From Methanocalculus taiwanensis (lineage in GTDB: Archaea > Halobacteriota > Methanomicrobia > Methanomicrobiales > Methanocorpusculaceae), in NCBI RefSeq assembly GCF_024372745.1, contig NZ_VOTZ01000009.1, positions 1 to 64,000 of the forward strand: a stretch of DNA of 64,000 nt, read 5' to 3'. Made by a program: the position numbers and the translations under genes. The notes below the pieces were generated by a model. That model was not told the origin of the DNA. It made no database searches and saw nothing but the letters and a program-made list of their open reading frames with translations. The first letter of the stretch is position 1, and each line of letters starts with the position of its first letter. Below, piece after piece: positions 1-9,062 of this stretch.

Positions 1-105
1 GAAGTGACAGATACGGGATTTAAGTGCCGGATTCTCAATTATACAGATGAATTACAGGATATTACGCGGCTGTTCGGGTCAGGGGTGGAAAAATATTATG
101 CATGA
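1..105 (+). CDS. 3' end of an unidentified gene (cut by window edge)
   Basis: Frame 1 is open from the first base to a TGA at 103-105 and gives 34 protein-like residues ending in GVEKYYA. The composition looks coding, but no family can be recognised from so little. Its last 10 bases overlap the 3' end of the transposase remnant on the other strand. Confidence 0.4.
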   Translation, partial: EVTDTGFKCRILNYTDELQDITRLFGSGVEKYYA

Positions 106-1136
106 AAAAGTAGATGCCGAATGTGGGCTGCACTCACCACCTCGACATATTCAACACGTTTCAGTCGTTGCAACAACTCATCGAACCCATAATCCCTCTT
201 CTTCTTCGGGACCAGATTCAGCTGATAATCATACACCTTCCGGAGCCACAGTGCCATCATGTTCACAAAGAAGATCGCACGGATCCGATGGTTCTTCCAG
301 TGACGGACAGGAGCAATCTTCAGATGTGTCTTCAGCGTCCTGAATATCTTCTCGACAAAATCCTTCTCCATATACTCGTTCACCACCTCTGTCGCCTTCA
401 AAGAGGTATCAGTCGAATACAGGAGGTATTTCCCGTCCAGATCGGCTGCCCTGTCAATCGCTGCCTCGTTATACTCCCATGAAACCGCACACCGTTTCCC
501 GTTCTGAAGAACATGGACTGTGAAAAAGTCAGCATATTGCCCAAGAATACCAGCAATACTCTCTTCAACCTCCTCCTTCGTTCGACCTTTTAGATTCTCG
601 TTAAACACCTGCAATTCAGCATTTAGCTCATCCAACATCGCATTTCTTGAATCAATAGCCTCCATCCTCTTCGCATGGTTGACATACACAATGCCGGCAT
701 CCTCCCTGCCAAAGAGTGTTCCTTTTGCCATGGTTGCATACAATGAACTCGTGCCGGTTGATCTCACCCGGTTTGTAACCTTTGTTGGAACCTCAGTCTG
801 CAGAAGCAGAGATTGTGCCTGGTTTGATCCTTTATTCACGCCACAGATAAGGTTCCATCCAAGCGCCTCAATATCCCGGACAGACTCTTCTGAGGTATTT
901 CCCCGGTCCCAGATCAGTGTTCCCGGCTCATAGGAGAGATCCAGCAGCTGTACCAGGAGCTCCTTTACCGATGACAGTGAGTTGAAATTACACAGCAGCA
1001 AAAAGAATGAAACCGGCACTTTATCCCATTTTGAGACAAGGCTACAGAGATTGATCTGCTTCTGGTTCGCCTTCTTTGAATTATATCCCTTCTCTCCAAG
1101 CACCTCTGCTGAAACACAGCCAGATATCAGAAATTG
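96..1136 (-). pseudogene. 5'-truncated IS1634/IS4-type transposase remnant
   Basis: The frame is open back to a TAA at 1137-1139, and the only plausible start is an internal GTG at 1101-1103. The product lines up with the middle and C-terminal parts of IS1634-like DDE transposases: a GEKGYN...QINLC stretch, a WDRGNTSEE segment around the second catalytic Asp, and a C-terminal FRTLKTHLKIAPV region followed by a hydrophobic helix, where the catalytic Glu helix of this family lies. The N-terminal third, including the first catalytic Asp, is missing, so the element cannot make an active enzyme. It is clearly diverged from the intact element at 56434-58175, so it is not a recent copy of it. No terminal repeats could be identified. 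Confidence 0.75.
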
Positions 1137-1165
1137 TTATTATATTTTACATCAAATGTTAATCT

Positions 1166-1348
1166 ATGAAAAATAAAAACCGTTTTTCGGGGCTTTCCGC
1201 CCTTTCAATAGCAGTTATTGCCGTAATTCTGTCAGCTATTTTTATAGCCGGACTATCGCTTGCAGGAGGCTTCTATGCAATGGATAAAAATGCCCCTGCA
1301 AAATCCGGGGATCAGTTAAAGGCAGACAGTGTGTCGATCTTTCAGTAA
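1166..1348 (+). CDS. small hypothetical membrane or exported protein
   Basis: Sixty codons encode a basic N-terminus (MKNKNRF), one long hydrophobic segment (about residues 10-38, rich in Ile, Ala and Leu) and a short polar tail. It could be a single-pass membrane protein or the signal-anchor start of an exported protein. It begins 30 bases past the broken 5' end of the transposase remnant, so it may be what is left of a longer gene. No family recognised and no strong ribosome-binding site seen. Confidence 0.4.
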   Translation: MKNKNRFSGLSALSIAVIAVILSAIFIAGLSLAGGFYAMDKNAPAKSGDQLKADSVSIFQ

Positions 1349-1415
1349 ACAGGAACAACATAATTTCGGATATACTTTCAGAGTAAATGTTGAATAAAAT
1401 AACCGCCCGCTCAAT

Positions 1416-1421
1416 AAAAAA
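1416..1421 (-). terminator. possible T-run terminator after tRNA-Glu
   Basis: Read on the minus strand there is a run of six T about 30 bases past the tRNA-Glu 3' end, the usual form of an archaeal intrinsic terminator. Confidence 0.35.
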
Positions 1422-1451
1422 GCATTGTCAGATTCTAACCTGACTACGGGA

Positions 1452-1525
1452 TGCTGATATGGGGATTTGAACCCCAGTCGTAGGAGTGAGAGTCCTACAT
1501 GATTGGCCGACTACACTATATCAGC
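1452..1525 (-). tRNA. tRNA-Glu (CTC anticodon)
   Basis: A 74-base cloverleaf: acceptor stem GCTGATA/TATCAGC with discriminator A, anticodon stem TAGGA/TCCTA around the loop CTCTCAC (anticodon CTC), and T arm GGTTCAAATCC. CCA is not encoded. No intron is seen. Confidence 0.93.
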
Positions 1526-1557
1526 AAGAATTTGTGCTCTATTCTGTGAGGCGTGAG

Positions 1558-1567
1558 AATATTTAAT
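1558..1567 (-). promoter_or_regulatory. candidate TATA box of tRNA-Glu
   Basis: ATTAAATATT on the minus strand is centred about 38 bases upstream of the mature tRNA 5' end, consistent with an archaeal TATA box and a short 5' leader trimmed by RNase P. Confidence 0.4.
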
Positions 1568-1731
1568 CATTATGATATCGTCCGATCATCCTGCCTTCCC
1601 TATCCATCCTGTATGCGTCCATATCCACTCCATATCTACCGGTTCTTCCTGATCATTCACTCACCCACACACCCTCACTTTCTCCTCTGCCTTCCATAGA
1701 TTCATGAGCACGGAGATGCCATTAATTACGG

Positions 1732-2844
1732 ATGAGTAGCCTCGAAGAGCAGATCCGCGAGATTGAGGATGAGCTCCGGAATACAAAATACAATAAGGCA
1801 ACCTCCCTCCATATCGGCCGGCTGAAAGCAAAGATAGCGAAGCTGAAGGACGAGGCGGTTACCCGTGCAATGAAATCCTCCGGGACGGGAGAAGGCTATT
1901 CGGTCAAGAAATCCGGCGATGGAACGGTTGTCCTTGTAGGGTTCCCGTCTGTGGGTAAATCCACGCTCTTAAACCAGCTCACAGGCACAAAGAGCGAGAC
2001 CGCCGCATATGCCTTCACCACCCTCACCGTTGTTCCCGGCCTGATGGAACATAGGGGAGCCAAGATCCAGATCCTTGATATTCCGGGATTGATCGCCGGT
2101 GCGGCAATGGGAAAAGGGCGCGGGAAAGAGGTGATCGCAGTTGTCAGAACAGCAGACCTGATCATCATCTTAGGCGACGTCTTCAATGACCGGCATATCG
2201 ATGTGCTGGTAAAAGAGCTGTACGATGCGGGAATCCGGATCAATGTCCCAAAACCCGATATCACCATCAAGAAGACCGGTATGGGCGGTGTACGGCTGAA
2301 CACCGTTGGAAGTGTCGATCTTAATCTCGAAGAGATCCGGACGATCCTTGCTGAGAACAAGATCATGAACGCCGATGTCCTGATCAGAGGCAATGTCACC
2401 CAGGAAGACTTCATCGATGCGATGATCGGCAACCGGCGCTATATCCCTGCCTTCATCGCGATCAACAAGGTCGATCTCATCGATGAGATGTCAAAGAAGG
2501 CAATTGTAAAAAACCTCACAAAGCAGTTTGGCCAGTCGCCCATCATGATATCTGCGCACTCAGGCTACAATATCAACGCATTAAAAGACGCCGTCTACGA
2601 CCATCTCGGCTTCATCCAGATCTTCATGAAACCAGTGGGAGCTCCGGCAGATATGGAAGAGCCGCTGATCGTCCGGGCGGGAAGCACCGTTGAAGACGTC
2701 TGCAACCGCCTCCACCGTGACTTTGTCGAGCGATTCAGATATGCAAAAGTCTGGGGCAATTCTGTAAAACACGATGCCCAGCGGGTCAGCCTCCCGCATG
2801 TCCTCGCCGATGGCGATATCCTGACAATAGTAACAAAACTCTAA
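1732..2844 (+). CDS. Drg/Rbg-family GTP-binding protein
   Basis: A 370-residue GTPase of the Obg superfamily DRG subfamily, an archaeal-eukaryotic family linked to translation and ribosomes. An N-terminal coiled segment (residues 1-50) is followed by the G domain with P-loop GFPSVGKST (70-78), switch region FTTLTVVPG, DIPG and NKVD, and a C-terminal TGS domain ending in DGDILTIVTKL. Its length is normal for the family. The 206 bases between tRNA-Glu and this start hold no other gene. The ATG at 1732 has no obvious Shine-Dalgarno within 12 bases; a CGGAG lies about 20 bases upstream. Confidence 0.93.
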   Translation: MSSLEEQIREIEDELRNTKYNKATSLHIGRLKAKIAKLKDEAVTRAMKSSGTGEGYSVKKSGDGTVVLVGFPSVGKSTLLNQLTGTKSETAAYAFTTLTVVPGLMEHRGAKIQILDIPGLIAGAAMGKGRGKEVIAVVRTADLIIILGDVFNDRHIDVLVKELYDAGIRINVPKPDITIKKTGMGGVRLNTVGSVDLNLEEIRTILAENKIMNADVLIRGNVTQEDFIDAMIGNRRYIPAFIAINKVDLIDEMSKKAIVKNLTKQFGQSPIMISAHSGYNINALKDAVYDHLGFIQIFMKPVGAPADMEEPLIVRAGSTVEDVCNRLHRDFVERFRYAKVWGNSVKHDAQRVSLPHVLADGDILTIVTKL

Positions 2845-2847
2845 ATC

Positions 2848-2854
2848 TTTTTTT
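2848..2854 (+). terminator. T-run terminator of the Drg gene
   Basis: Seven consecutive T begin three bases after the Drg stop codon, between two convergent genes. This is consistent with archaeal T-run termination. Confidence 0.45.
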
Positions 2855-3968
2855 AAAGAGAGAGAACCTCTTCCAGCACTTCAGGCGGGGCATCAGTTAA
2901 AACTGCGGTGCCGGAATAATGCGCCCGGCTTGCACCATATCCCTTCTGCACAAGCCGCTCAAGCAGGATATCCATGGCAGGCGGCGACACCCCGAGCCGT
3001 TTCGCCTCTTTATGGTAATCATAGTGCGGGAGAACCGGCAGTTCAGCCGCAAGTATCCTTAAAAGCCGGGAGAGCCGTGCCTTTGACCCAAACTCCACCC
3101 CGGGAATCCTTTCAAGCAGCCGGAGGCAAAGCTCCCGGTCGGCGATATCTCCGATCCAGAGAGGGCCGATAGGCAGCAATGCTACGGAGCACCCGGGGCA
3201 GGTGCGGCCGGAAGGCACAAGCCCCGCTTCCACAGAGCGGAACGAGCAGTGCGGGCACTGATGAATAAAGCCAAGTGATGCAAGTGTCCGGTCCGCTGCC
3301 CTGACACCCGGCACCACAGCAAGATGCGTCCGGTGAAAATGCTCAAACGAGAAAGAGAGGAGCGGCTCAAAGCCCCGGTCATATTTCATCATCTCCCGTG
3401 CCACATGCCCAATCAGCATCCTGAGCCCGACCTCCGGATGATACTGTGTATTCATCGGCACAGCAGCATACCGGCGCATCCCCGCCTTCAGGTGGGCGCC
3501 GCAGAGCGGGGCAGTATCCGTTGCCGTCACAAACAGATACTTCCGCGCGGACCGGACCGCAGAATCAATGAAGGGCGCCGGGCTCCCGAAGGGATCGAGA
3601 TCAACTACCTCGAACTTTTCCGTTGATAAGAGGGCATTCGCATCCCGGTTCACCACCCGTACCGGCAGGCCAAGCCGTTGGGCATTGGCTTTGAGAAACC
3701 GGATAGCCTCAAAATCACGATCATTTGCGATCACCGGGATTTCGCATTCATTCGCAACCCTGAGCGCCCGGACACCCGTGGCTGCCATCAGATCGAGGTA
3801 TTCAGCAGGTAAAAGCTCTTTTAAAAGGAGAATGGTTGCATCGCGGTTCAGCTCCATCCGCCTGTTAAAGAAGACCGGTGCAGAGCCCGGGGGGAAGTGT
3901 GCAGCATCATCCTGCCATGGTATCAGAAACTGCGTTGTACCCTCAATGACCTGCACATAATTCATCAA
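2853..3968 (-). CDS. trm1: tRNA (guanine26-N2)-dimethyltransferase Trm1
   Basis: A 371-residue SAM-dependent enzyme that dimethylates G26 of tRNA. Visible family features are the N-terminal VFFNRRMELNRD motif, a Rossmann methyltransferase core (ATGVRALR), the catalytic motif DLDPFGSPAPF, a TATDTAPLCG segment and a C-terminal zinc-ribbon-like set of cysteines (CPHC...CPGC) before a winged-helix-like tail. The gene converges on Drg and is divergent from tRNA-Arg. Confidence 0.95.
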   Translation of the reverse strand: MMNYVQVIEGTTQFLIPWQDDAAHFPPGSAPVFFNRRMELNRDATILLLKELLPAEYLDLMAATGVRALRVANECEIPVIANDRDFEAIRFLKANAQRLGLPVRVVNRDANALLSTEKFEVVDLDPFGSPAPFIDSAVRSARKYLFVTATDTAPLCGAHLKAGMRRYAAVPMNTQYHPEVGLRMLIGHVAREMMKYDRGFEPLLSFSFEHFHRTHLAVVPGVRAADRTLASLGFIHQCPHCSFRSVEAGLVPSGRTCPGCSVALLPIGPLWIGDIADRELCLRLLERIPGVEFGSKARLSRLLRILAAELPVLPHYDYHKEAKRLGVSPPAMDILLERLVQKGYGASRAHYSGTAVLTDAPPEVLEEVLSL

Positions 3969-3987
3969 TAATTCTGGATTTTCGCAA

Positions 3988-3997
3988 AACTTATACC
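3988..3997 (+). promoter_or_regulatory. TATA box of tRNA-Arg
   Basis: AACTTATACC is centred about 33 bases upstream of the tRNA 5' end in the 56-base gap between divergent trm1 and the tRNA. Confidence 0.5.
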
Positions 3998-4024
3998 TTC
4001 GTCACCCTAAGTATATTGGCTGGT

Positions 4025-4099
4025 GGGCATGTGGCCTAGTCAGGATAGGGCGTTAGCCTCCTAAGCTAATGGTCGGGGGTTCAAATCCCTCCATGCCCG
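4025..4099 (+). tRNA. tRNA-Arg (CCT anticodon)
   Basis: A 75-base cloverleaf: acceptor GGGCATG/CATGCCC with discriminator G, anticodon stem TTAGC/GCTAA around CTCCTAA (anticodon CCT), and T arm GGGTTCAAATCCC. CCA is not encoded. Confidence 0.95.
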
Positions 4100-4118
4100 T
4101 AGTTCCTGAGGGGATGCC

Positions 4119-4742
4119 ATGGCGGAAATTGACTATTCTGAAGGGAGATTCCCGAAAAACCGCCTTGAAGCATTGACAGACGGGATTTTTGCCATCGCAA
4201 TGACCATTCTGGTGCTTGGAATCGAAGTTCCATCAGTTCATCTCCATAACAATGCCCTCTCTGTTGTTGAAAGCATAGTGCCTGATATCTACCACTATAC
4301 ACTCGCCTTCCTGATGCTGATGGTCTTCTGGGTCATTCATCACCGGCAGTTTGCTAAAATCGATCATATCGATTCGATTATACTCTGGGTATCCGGAATA
4401 TCACTCCTCTTTATTGCCCTCATCCCCTTCACGACTGCTCTGTCAACAGAGTTCCATGGCGACCACCTCGCCCCGGTCTTCCTGGAGGCAAATCTCCTTA
4501 TCGTCGGATGCATCTATGCTTTTTTCTGGTATTACTCAGTTAAAAACGGACTTATCAAATCAGGTGTTCCCACCGAACTGATCATGGTATCCAGCCAGAG
4601 GACCCTGATCATCCCAATTACATCAGTTATTGCGATCGGGATAGCACTTGCCGGATCAACCTACAGCACCATGGCCTATCTTGCCATTCCGTTTGTGAAG
4701 ATGATTCATACACGAATCACCCTGAGACAATCCGGTAAATAG
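4119..4742 (+). CDS. TMEM175-family (DUF1211) membrane protein
   Basis: A 207-residue protein with the diagnostic N-terminal motif NRLEALTDGIFAIAMTILVL and about six hydrophobic helices. TMEM175 homologues are potassium-selective channels that lack the canonical selectivity filter. Two six-helix repeats occur in the eukaryotic protein and one in the prokaryotic form, as here. Ion selectivity cannot be read from sequence. The gene starts 19 bases after tRNA-Arg and is followed 24 bases later by the lipid prenyltransferase gene. Confidence 0.85.
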   Translation: MAEIDYSEGRFPKNRLEALTDGIFAIAMTILVLGIEVPSVHLHNNALSVVESIVPDIYHYTLAFLMLMVFWVIHHRQFAKIDHIDSIILWVSGISLLFIALIPFTTALSTEFHGDHLAPVFLEANLLIVGCIYAFFWYYSVKNGLIKSGVPTELIMVSSQRTLIIPITSVIAIGIALAGSTYSTMAYLAIPFVKMIHTRITLRQSGK

Positions 4743-4766
4743 AAGCAGAGCCAATTGAGTTGTAGA

Positions 4767-5624
4767 ATGCATCTCCCGGGCATTGTCAGGATCATACGGC
4801 CGGCAAACGCCACCATCTCAGGGGCTACTGCCATCCTGGCGTACTTTATCGCAACCGGAACACTAATCCCAGAAGTCCTCCTGGCAGCAGCAGCCGCACT
4901 CCTCATCACCGGAGCCGGAAATACAATCAATGACGCCTGCGATGCCGCAATCGATGCAATCAACCGTCCGGACCGCCCGATACCATCAGGAGAGATGAGT
5001 ATGAATGCGGCATACGCCTATGCCGCCCTCCTCTTCATCGTCGGGCTATCGGCAGCGTTCTATACCAACCCACTCTGCCTTGCAATCGCCATTATCAACA
5101 GCATCCTGCTCATACTCTACGCGAAGATTCTGAAAGGCACGATTCTGTATGGAAATATCGCCGTTGCCTATCTCTCAGGAAGCATCTTCCTCTTCGGCGG
5201 GGCGCTCGCAGGTATTGACGGACTGATCATCACGTTGCCGCTTGCCGGGATCACCCTCTTTGGAACACTTGCACGCGAGATCTTAAAGGATGCAGAAGAT
5301 GTTGACGGAGATGCAGCAGGCGGTGCAACAACGCTCCCGATGGCAATCGGTATCAGCAGGTCAGGGACTATTGCCTTTGGATCTGCCGTTGTCGCCGTAA
5401 TCGTCAGTTTCATCCCGGTTCTCTGGTGGGGGCTTCCGTACCTGGTCGGGATAGCAGTCGTCGATATTGCCATCCTCAGATCTGTCTTTCCGACGATCAG
5501 ATGTGCAACTCCGGCCTGTATCCGGGACCTTGGGATCACCACACAGCTGAAGTACATGATGTACATCGCCCTTTTGATCTTCCTGGTGGCAAGCGCAATA
5601 GATATCTTTATGCCAATGAAATAG
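4767..5624 (+). CDS. digeranylgeranylglyceryl phosphate synthase (UbiA family)
   Basis: A 285-residue polytopic UbiA-type prenyltransferase, probably (S)-2,3-di-O-geranylgeranylglyceryl phosphate synthase, which adds the second geranylgeranyl chain in archaeal membrane lipid synthesis. The two Asp-rich Mg/diphosphate sites are present: NDACDAAIDAINRPDRP and EILKDAEDVDGD. Eight or nine hydrophobic helices follow one another. ATG at 4767 is preferred over an upstream in-frame TTG (4755) because the family normally begins with a short sequence before RPANATISG. Substrate is inferred from the archaeal setting. Confidence 0.88.
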   Translation: MHLPGIVRIIRPANATISGATAILAYFIATGTLIPEVLLAAAAALLITGAGNTINDACDAAIDAINRPDRPIPSGEMSMNAAYAYAALLFIVGLSAAFYTNPLCLAIAIINSILLILYAKILKGTILYGNIAVAYLSGSIFLFGGALAGIDGLIITLPLAGITLFGTLAREILKDAEDVDGDAAGGATTLPMAIGISRSGTIAFGSAVVAVIVSFIPVLWWGLPYLVGIAVVDIAILRSVFPTIRCATPACIRDLGITTQLKYMMYIALLIFLVASAIDIFMPMK

Positions 5625-5646
5625 TTGGTTAGTAACGAGGGGAGAT

Positions 5647-6057
5647 ATGCGGATATACAAAAATAAGAACACCTACCTCGCAGAACCCGGATCCTTCTTC
5701 GAAGGCAATGTCCTGATCCACGGGGACTTTATTGTACCCCAGCGAACCCATTTCTGGGGTAAACTCGTTGTAAATGGCACCCTGGAAATGGGGCCGGAAT
5801 GCTCTGTTGAAGGCGAGGTCATCTGTAAAAACGCCATCATCGGGAGAGACAGCCGGATCAAAGGCACGCTTTTAGTTGATGAAAATGCAACAATCTGCGA
5901 CCGTGTGCATCTTCTCTCAATTGATGCAGGAGGCGATATCATCCTCAGGCCTGGCGTAACGGTCGGGGATGTTAAATCTCAAAACTCCGTCATGATCTAT
6001 GGAAAGATAAACTCAGGAACACTGGTTGGCAGAAACGTCAGGATTATCGGGGATTAG
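5647..6057 (+). CDS. bactofilin-like polymer-forming protein
   Basis: A 136-residue protein made of short beta-helix repeats (GNVLIHGDFIVP, GKLVVNGTLEMG, GEVICKNAIIG, GTLLVDENATIC), typical of the bactofilin family of polymer-forming cytoskeletal proteins (DUF583). Bactofilins form nucleotide-free filaments; archaeal roles are mostly unknown. The last 45 bases overlap the 3' end of the DUF116 gene on the opposite strand. Confidence 0.8.
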   Translation: MRIYKNKNTYLAEPGSFFEGNVLIHGDFIVPQRTHFWGKLVVNGTLEMGPECSVEGEVICKNAIIGRDSRIKGTLLVDENATICDRVHLLSIDAGGDIILRPGVTVGDVKSQNSVMIYGKINSGTLVGRNVRIIGD

Positions 6058-6744
6058 AGCTGGATCAATCCCTATCGTGACAACATCAAAGAGATCGTGC
6101 CAGTCGACGAGGGTCTCGACACACCCATCTTTTGCCGTTACAACCCCCATTGCAACAAGACCGATACGGTTACACATCTCAAGCCCCTCTTTTACCTCCA
6201 TCAGGCATCCGACACCGATGATCGCCTTTGGATGATATTTCTGCACCATCCGCTTGATAAAAGTCGATCCAGGTATGATGAAGACATGGTATCCAAGCGC
6301 CTTCATCCTTGGAATACCGGCACCAAGTTCGCATCTCCCACACCCGACACAACGAAGCCCTTCCGGGGTGAGATGGGCAGGGCACTGCGCAGATCTGAGG
6401 CACTGGGGGAGGAATACCGCCCTTTCGTTTGGAGGGATTGCAGCAAATGACTGGGTATTCATCCGGTTATCAAGGCGTATTAAGAAGCGGAGGAGCTCTC
6501 CGGGTTCGATCCCAATCAGGGTGCAGATACTCTTCACAAACCCTTCCATCAGGACAAGAAACGGACGGAGAAGAGCAGGGAAGAAGAGACGGCCTGATCG
6601 GATGGACGTTCCGATCAAGATCGCCATGACGATTGATATGAGAATCAGGAAGAGGGCGACAAAGAGGGTCACCTCTCCAAGCAGGATCATCATCCGGTTC
6701 CAGATCTCATCTTCGAAAAACATATTCAGATTATTATATGCCAC
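6013..6744 (-). CDS. DUF116 family membrane-anchored protein
   Basis: A 243-residue protein with two N-terminal hydrophobic helices (about 18-50 and 55-72), then a soluble domain with clustered cysteines (CLRSAQCPAH...CVGCGRCELG) and a C-terminal region containing GVGCLMEVKEGLEMC. This matches DUF116, a family of unknown function common in methanogens. The cysteines may bind a metal or Fe-S cluster (inference). It lies 21 bases downstream of mtnA on the same strand. Confidence 0.85.
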   Translation of the reverse strand: MAYNNLNMFFEDEIWNRMMILLGEVTLFVALFLILISIVMAILIGTSIRSGRLFFPALLRPFLVLMEGFVKSICTLIGIEPGELLRFLIRLDNRMNTQSFAAIPPNERAVFLPQCLRSAQCPAHLTPEGLRCVGCGRCELGAGIPRMKALGYHVFIIPGSTFIKRMVQKYHPKAIIGVGCLMEVKEGLEMCNRIGLVAMGVVTAKDGCVETLVDWHDLFDVVTIGIDPALIPDNPDVSANQCS

Positions 6745-6765
6745 TAGAGACTATAGCATCTTGCT

Positions 6766-7788
6766 TCAGGGCATGAGCCATGGATGATCAAAAGGCGCCC
6801 GTATAAGACCCTCTTCCGTGATAATCGCTGTCACCAGGGAGAGCGGAGTTCCGTCAAAGGCATAGTTTTTGACAGGAACAGCATCCGGCAAAGTCGTCCT
6901 CCCAAAGAGAGAGGCAATCTCCTCACGTCCACGCTCTTCGACGATTATATCTGCCATTGTGTGAAGGGGATCAAAGGTTGATCGCGGCGCCGCCACATAG
7001 AAGGGGATCTGGTGATAGGCCGCAACAACTGCATGCATGTAGGTTCCGATCTTGTTGAAGACACCGTCAGTGCAGATCCGATCCGCGCCGACGATCACGC
7101 AATCGATCTCTTTCTTCTGCATCAGGTATGCCGCTTCGGAGTCGATGATGGTTGTCACCGGAATTCCATCCCGTGAGAGCTCCCATGCCGTCAGCCGGGA
7201 GCCCTGGAGGAGGGGGCGCGTCTCACACGAGATTACACGCACGATCTTTTTCTCTTCAACCGCAGAGCGGATCACCCCAAGCGCGGTCCCCCAGGCAGCA
7301 CAGGCTAGCGCTCCCGCATTACAGTGGGTAAGGACGGTGCATTCATCGGGCAGCAGTTCCGCGCCATATGAACCGATCCTCCGGCAGGTCTCCTCATCTT
7401 CATCGGCTATCTGCTCTGCAATGGCAAGCGCCCGTGCAGCTACCTTCGCAGGATCACTCTCCGTAAGAACAACAGACAGCACGCGATCCACACCCCAGGC
7501 GAGATTTACCGCAGTCGGACGCGCAGACCGGAGTAGCGCTGCCGCACCCTCCACGGAGCGGTAAAAGTCTCCTTCATGACCCTCAAGCGCATTTTTGCAG
7601 GCGAGGGCAACCCCGTATGCACCGGCAACCCCGAGTGCGGGCGCTCCCCTGACCTCAAGCCGCCTGATTGCCAGGACGAGCCGGGGGACATCAGCGCAGA
7701 CCACTTCACGGTACTCTTCAGGAAGGAGGGTCTGCTCGATCAGCCCGACCCCGCCTTCTTCCCACCAGATCGTCCGGTCCTGCATCAC
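6766..7788 (-). CDS. mtnA: S-methyl-5-thioribose-1-phosphate isomerase (MtnA family)
   Basis: A 340-residue aldose-ketose isomerase related to eIF2B. Family signatures are EVRGAPALGVAGAYG, THCNAGALA with the catalytic Cys, ETRPLLQGSRLTAWEL, GADRI with the catalytic Asp, FNKIGTY and PFYVAAPRST. It would act in methionine salvage from methylthioadenosine. Related archaeal proteins may act on other 5-deoxy- or phospho-ribose substrates, so the exact substrate is inferred. It overlaps the HdrA-like stop by four bases, implying co-transcription. Confidence 0.9.
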   Translation of the reverse strand: MMQDRTIWWEEGGVGLIEQTLLPEEYREVVCADVPRLVLAIRRLEVRGAPALGVAGAYGVALACKNALEGHEGDFYRSVEGAAALLRSARPTAVNLAWGVDRVLSVVLTESDPAKVAARALAIAEQIADEDEETCRRIGSYGAELLPDECTVLTHCNAGALACAAWGTALGVIRSAVEEKKIVRVISCETRPLLQGSRLTAWELSRDGIPVTTIIDSEAAYLMQKKEIDCVIVGADRICTDGVFNKIGTYMHAVVAAYHQIPFYVAAPRSTFDPLHTMADIIVEERGREEIASLFGRTTLPDAVPVKNYAFDGTPLSLVTAIITEEGLIRAPFDHPWLMP

Positions 7789-9062
7789 TCACCGGCAAGG
7801 AGTACATCACGGGTCGCCCGCATCGCAGCAGCACCCGCTGTCATCACTGAATCAGGGATATCGCGGGGGGCGGTCACCGTTCCCGCACAATAGATCCCCG
7901 GCCTGATTGTCCCAACCGGATCAAGCTTCAGGTCAGAGGTATTCAGGAAACCGTTCTGGTCCATCGGTATCCCGAGCCGCTCTGCAATCACCTGCGTATC
8001 AGGTACCGGCTCAAATCCTACCGAGAGGACGACGAGATCGGCATGGAGGTTCACAAATTCTCCTGTCTCGGTATTCTCAAGCGGCAGGATCAGATCACCC
8101 TTTCCCTCGATCACCTCTCCGGGGAAACCACGTACCAGGTGGACGCCTCCTGCTTCTGCACGGTTTAGATACTCCTCGTACCCCTTCCCATAGGCTCGGA
8201 TATCATTGTACAGGATCGAAACCTCGCAATCCGGATAGTGCTCCAAAATCAGCATCGCATTCTTCAGTGCATACATGCAGCAGACCGAGGAGCAGTATGT
8301 CCGCTTCATCTGGATATCGCGGGATCCTACACACTGGACAAAGACAACAGACTGTGGAATCTTCCCATCCGAGAGGCGGCGGACCTCTCCCCCGGTCGGC
8401 CCGCTTGCATTGATCATCCGCTCGAATTCGAGGCTTGTGATCACATCCGGATATCGATTATACCCAAACATCACTTTCTTTTCTGCATCAAAGAGCTGGT
8501 AGCCGGTGGCTATGATGATGCTTGCCGCTTCGATCACCTCGGTCTTCTCACTATCTTCACGGAGCACTGCCTCCCTTCCGCAGACATCATAGCAGAGCCC
8601 GCATTCGATGCAGTGTTCGGCATCGCGGACAACAACATTCGGAACAACCTGCGGATGTGACTTGTAGATCGCCTTCCTGACCCCGATTCCGGCATCGAAA
8701 CGGTTATAGACCTCAACCGGGCAGATATCAACGCAGTCGCCGCACCCATTGCAGAGGCTCGAATCAACATACCGGGGATGCTGGAGCACCGTCACCCTGA
8801 ACGCGCCGACATCGCCCTCGATATCCCGGACTTCGGCGAGTGTTCTGATCGTAACCAGCGGATGCCGCTCAACATCCACCATCTTCGGGGAGAGGATGCA
8901 CATCGAGCAGTCGTTTGTCGGAAAGGTCTTGTCAAGCTGTGCCATGTGGCCGCCGATACTTGGCTCTCGCTCGATAATGGTCACCGGGATTCCGTGGTTG
9001 GCGACATCCAGCGCTGCCTGGATTCCGGCAACCCCGCCCCCTATAACCACAACCCTACGCAT
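7785..9062 (-). CDS. short HdrA-like FAD/Fe-S oxidoreductase
   Basis: A 425-residue flavoprotein of the heterodisulfide reductase subunit A family. It has an N-terminal FAD motif (VIGGGVAGIQAALDVA), a conserved Cys-containing segment CSMCILSPKMVDVERHP, two ferredoxin-type 4Fe-4S motifs (CNGCGDCVDICP and CIECGLCYDVCG) and C-terminal FAD-binding elements. Canonical HdrA is about 650 residues with extra clusters, so this is a short HdrA-like protein. No HdrB or HdrC is nearby, and its partner is unknown. ATG at 9062 was chosen because FAD motifs normally sit at the extreme N-terminus and the start overlaps the upstream stop by eight bases. Confidence 0.85.
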   Translation of the reverse strand: MRRVVVIGGGVAGIQAALDVANHGIPVTIIEREPSIGGHMAQLDKTFPTNDCSMCILSPKMVDVERHPLVTIRTLAEVRDIEGDVGAFRVTVLQHPRYVDSSLCNGCGDCVDICPVEVYNRFDAGIGVRKAIYKSHPQVVPNVVVRDAEHCIECGLCYDVCGREAVLREDSEKTEVIEAASIIIATGYQLFDAEKKVMFGYNRYPDVITSLEFERMINASGPTGGEVRRLSDGKIPQSVVFVQCVGSRDIQMKRTYCSSVCCMYALKNAMLILEHYPDCEVSILYNDIRAYGKGYEEYLNRAEAGGVHLVRGFPGEVIEGKGDLILPLENTETGEFVNLHADLVVLSVGFEPVPDTQVIAERLGIPMDQNGFLNTSDLKLDPVGTIRPGIYCAGTVTAPRDIPDSVMTAGAAAMRATRDVLLAGE

